The position numbers and the translations under genes were made by a program. From Telopea speciosissima (taxonomy: Eukaryota > Streptophyta > Magnoliopsida > Proteales > Proteaceae): a DNA stretch of 64,000 nucleotides. The stretch spans positions 57,406,593 through 57,470,592 of the forward strand of contig NC_057923.1 in the NCBI RefSeq assembly GCF_018873765.1, in the 5' to 3' direction. Shown one piece after another: positions 63,427 to 64,000 of the stretch. A model generated the notes under the pieces. That model had not been told where the DNA came from. It made no database searches and worked only from the letters and a program-made list of their open reading frames with translations. The stretch's first letter is position 1. Every line of letters begins with the position of its first letter.

Positions 63427-64000
63427 TTTTTTTTTTTTGGTAAAGAGATGTTTATTGATGGGAAAACCGGTTACATGCCAAGGCCTCAGTTACAACAAAC
63501 TGAGCTAACCAAGGAGTGGATAAAGGCCAAACTATCCTACACTGGTCGGACAGGCCCCTCCTAGGAAAGGAATCGGCAATGCCGTTAACAGCCCTTGGAA
63601 CATGAGCAAAGGAACACTCAATAGGAGGCGCACAAATGGATTTAATGTCCTCAATGATAGAAGAGATTTCCAAAGGTGCTCTCCTTGCTGGATCTAAAAT
63701 GCTTGTTATTACTTCCAAGCTGTCAGATTCCACAAAAAAACCTGAAGAAACCTTCCTTGATTGCCGATAATATTCCAGATCCGATTGCTTCTGCTTCCCC
63801 CACCAGGACCGAAGGCATCAAGGTTGAAACTGATTCAACATATAATAGGTCTCCTGTATGGTCTCCAAGCAGGAATCCCAGGCCACCGAAGGCTACTCCT
63901 ATGCTGAAGGATGCATCAGTATTAATCTTAATATAACCGACTTAGAAGGAGAGAGGGAGGAAGATTGGGAGCAGAGATTAAGGTTCCTTTAAACACTAAT
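63427..64000 (-). pseudogene. 3' end of an L1-type LINE (RNase H domain and poly(A) tail)
   Basis: On minus, from the right window edge, the protein reads INTDASFSIGVAFGGLGFLL, then VGEAEAIGSGILSAIKEGF, then after a one-base frame change in a T7 run VESDSLEVITSILDPARRAP and CSFAHVPRAVNGIADSFPRR. This is the RVT_3-type RNase H domain found at the C-terminus of many plant LINE polyproteins. The stop codon overlaps AATAAA, and after 13 nt comes a run of 12 A (63427-63438), the 3' end. The copy is dead and continues beyond the window. A retrocopy of a free-standing RNase H-like gene is a less likely alternative. Confidence 0.75.

Overview
The window is nuclear DNA of a flowering plant. The evidence is an enolase gene of 17 short exons, plant-type intron borders, an XII-type LRR receptor kinase, a LOB-domain gene, an Au-type SINE and plant lineages of LTR retrotransposons. 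Long AT-rich spacers, homopolymer runs and many short repeat families suggest a sizeable, repeat-rich genome, perhaps a woody magnoliid or early-diverging eudicot. I cannot name the species.

Layout. 1-7289 is the 3' part of a decayed Ty3/gypsy Tat-lineage element: protease end, reverse transcriptase, two RNase H domains, integrase, a 66-bp tandem repeat, antisense ORFs and the 3' LTR. 8226-8701 is an isolated copia-type LTR. 10328-12133 is a non-autonomous Mutator-like element (MULE) with ~290-bp inverted repeats, each ending internally in a 53-bp palindrome. 12766-17971 is a complete enolase gene (444 aa) with a MITE just upstream and a MITE and an Au SINE in its introns. 18373-18640 is an unidentified decayed coding fragment. 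18964-24316 is a full-length but broken Ty1/copia element with a 5-bp target duplication. 25892-29466 (minus) is a two-exon LRR receptor kinase of 1043 aa, with a ~100-bp repeat in three copies upstream. 30145-44150 is mostly repeats: LTR remnants, nested MULEs, MITEs, RTE-type LINE pieces and a SINE.

The right third carries small housekeeping and regulatory genes. These are ASF1 histone chaperone (44823-46603, 183 aa, three exons), tRNA-Leu(UAA) (50103-50184, minus), the U2AF small subunit (50457-52369, 326 aa, five exons) and a LOB-domain gene with an in-frame stop (60054-60677). Between them lie another MULE, a TRIM (57846-58343), several MITEs and, at the right edge, the 3' end of a minus-strand L1-type LINE with a poly(A) tail.

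The genes do not form a pathway: they cover glycolysis (enolase), surface perception (receptor kinase), chromatin assembly (ASF1), 3' splice-site recognition (U2AF35) and development (LBD). Repeats shape the window most: nested insertions, insertions in introns and promoters, and repeat families shared between distant positions. I saw no clearly new biological system. The most unusual points are the palindromes at the inner ends of the MULE arms, the receptor kinase with altered glycine loop and APE motif, the LBD stop followed by a long open tail, the unidentified coding fragment, and the TRIM.
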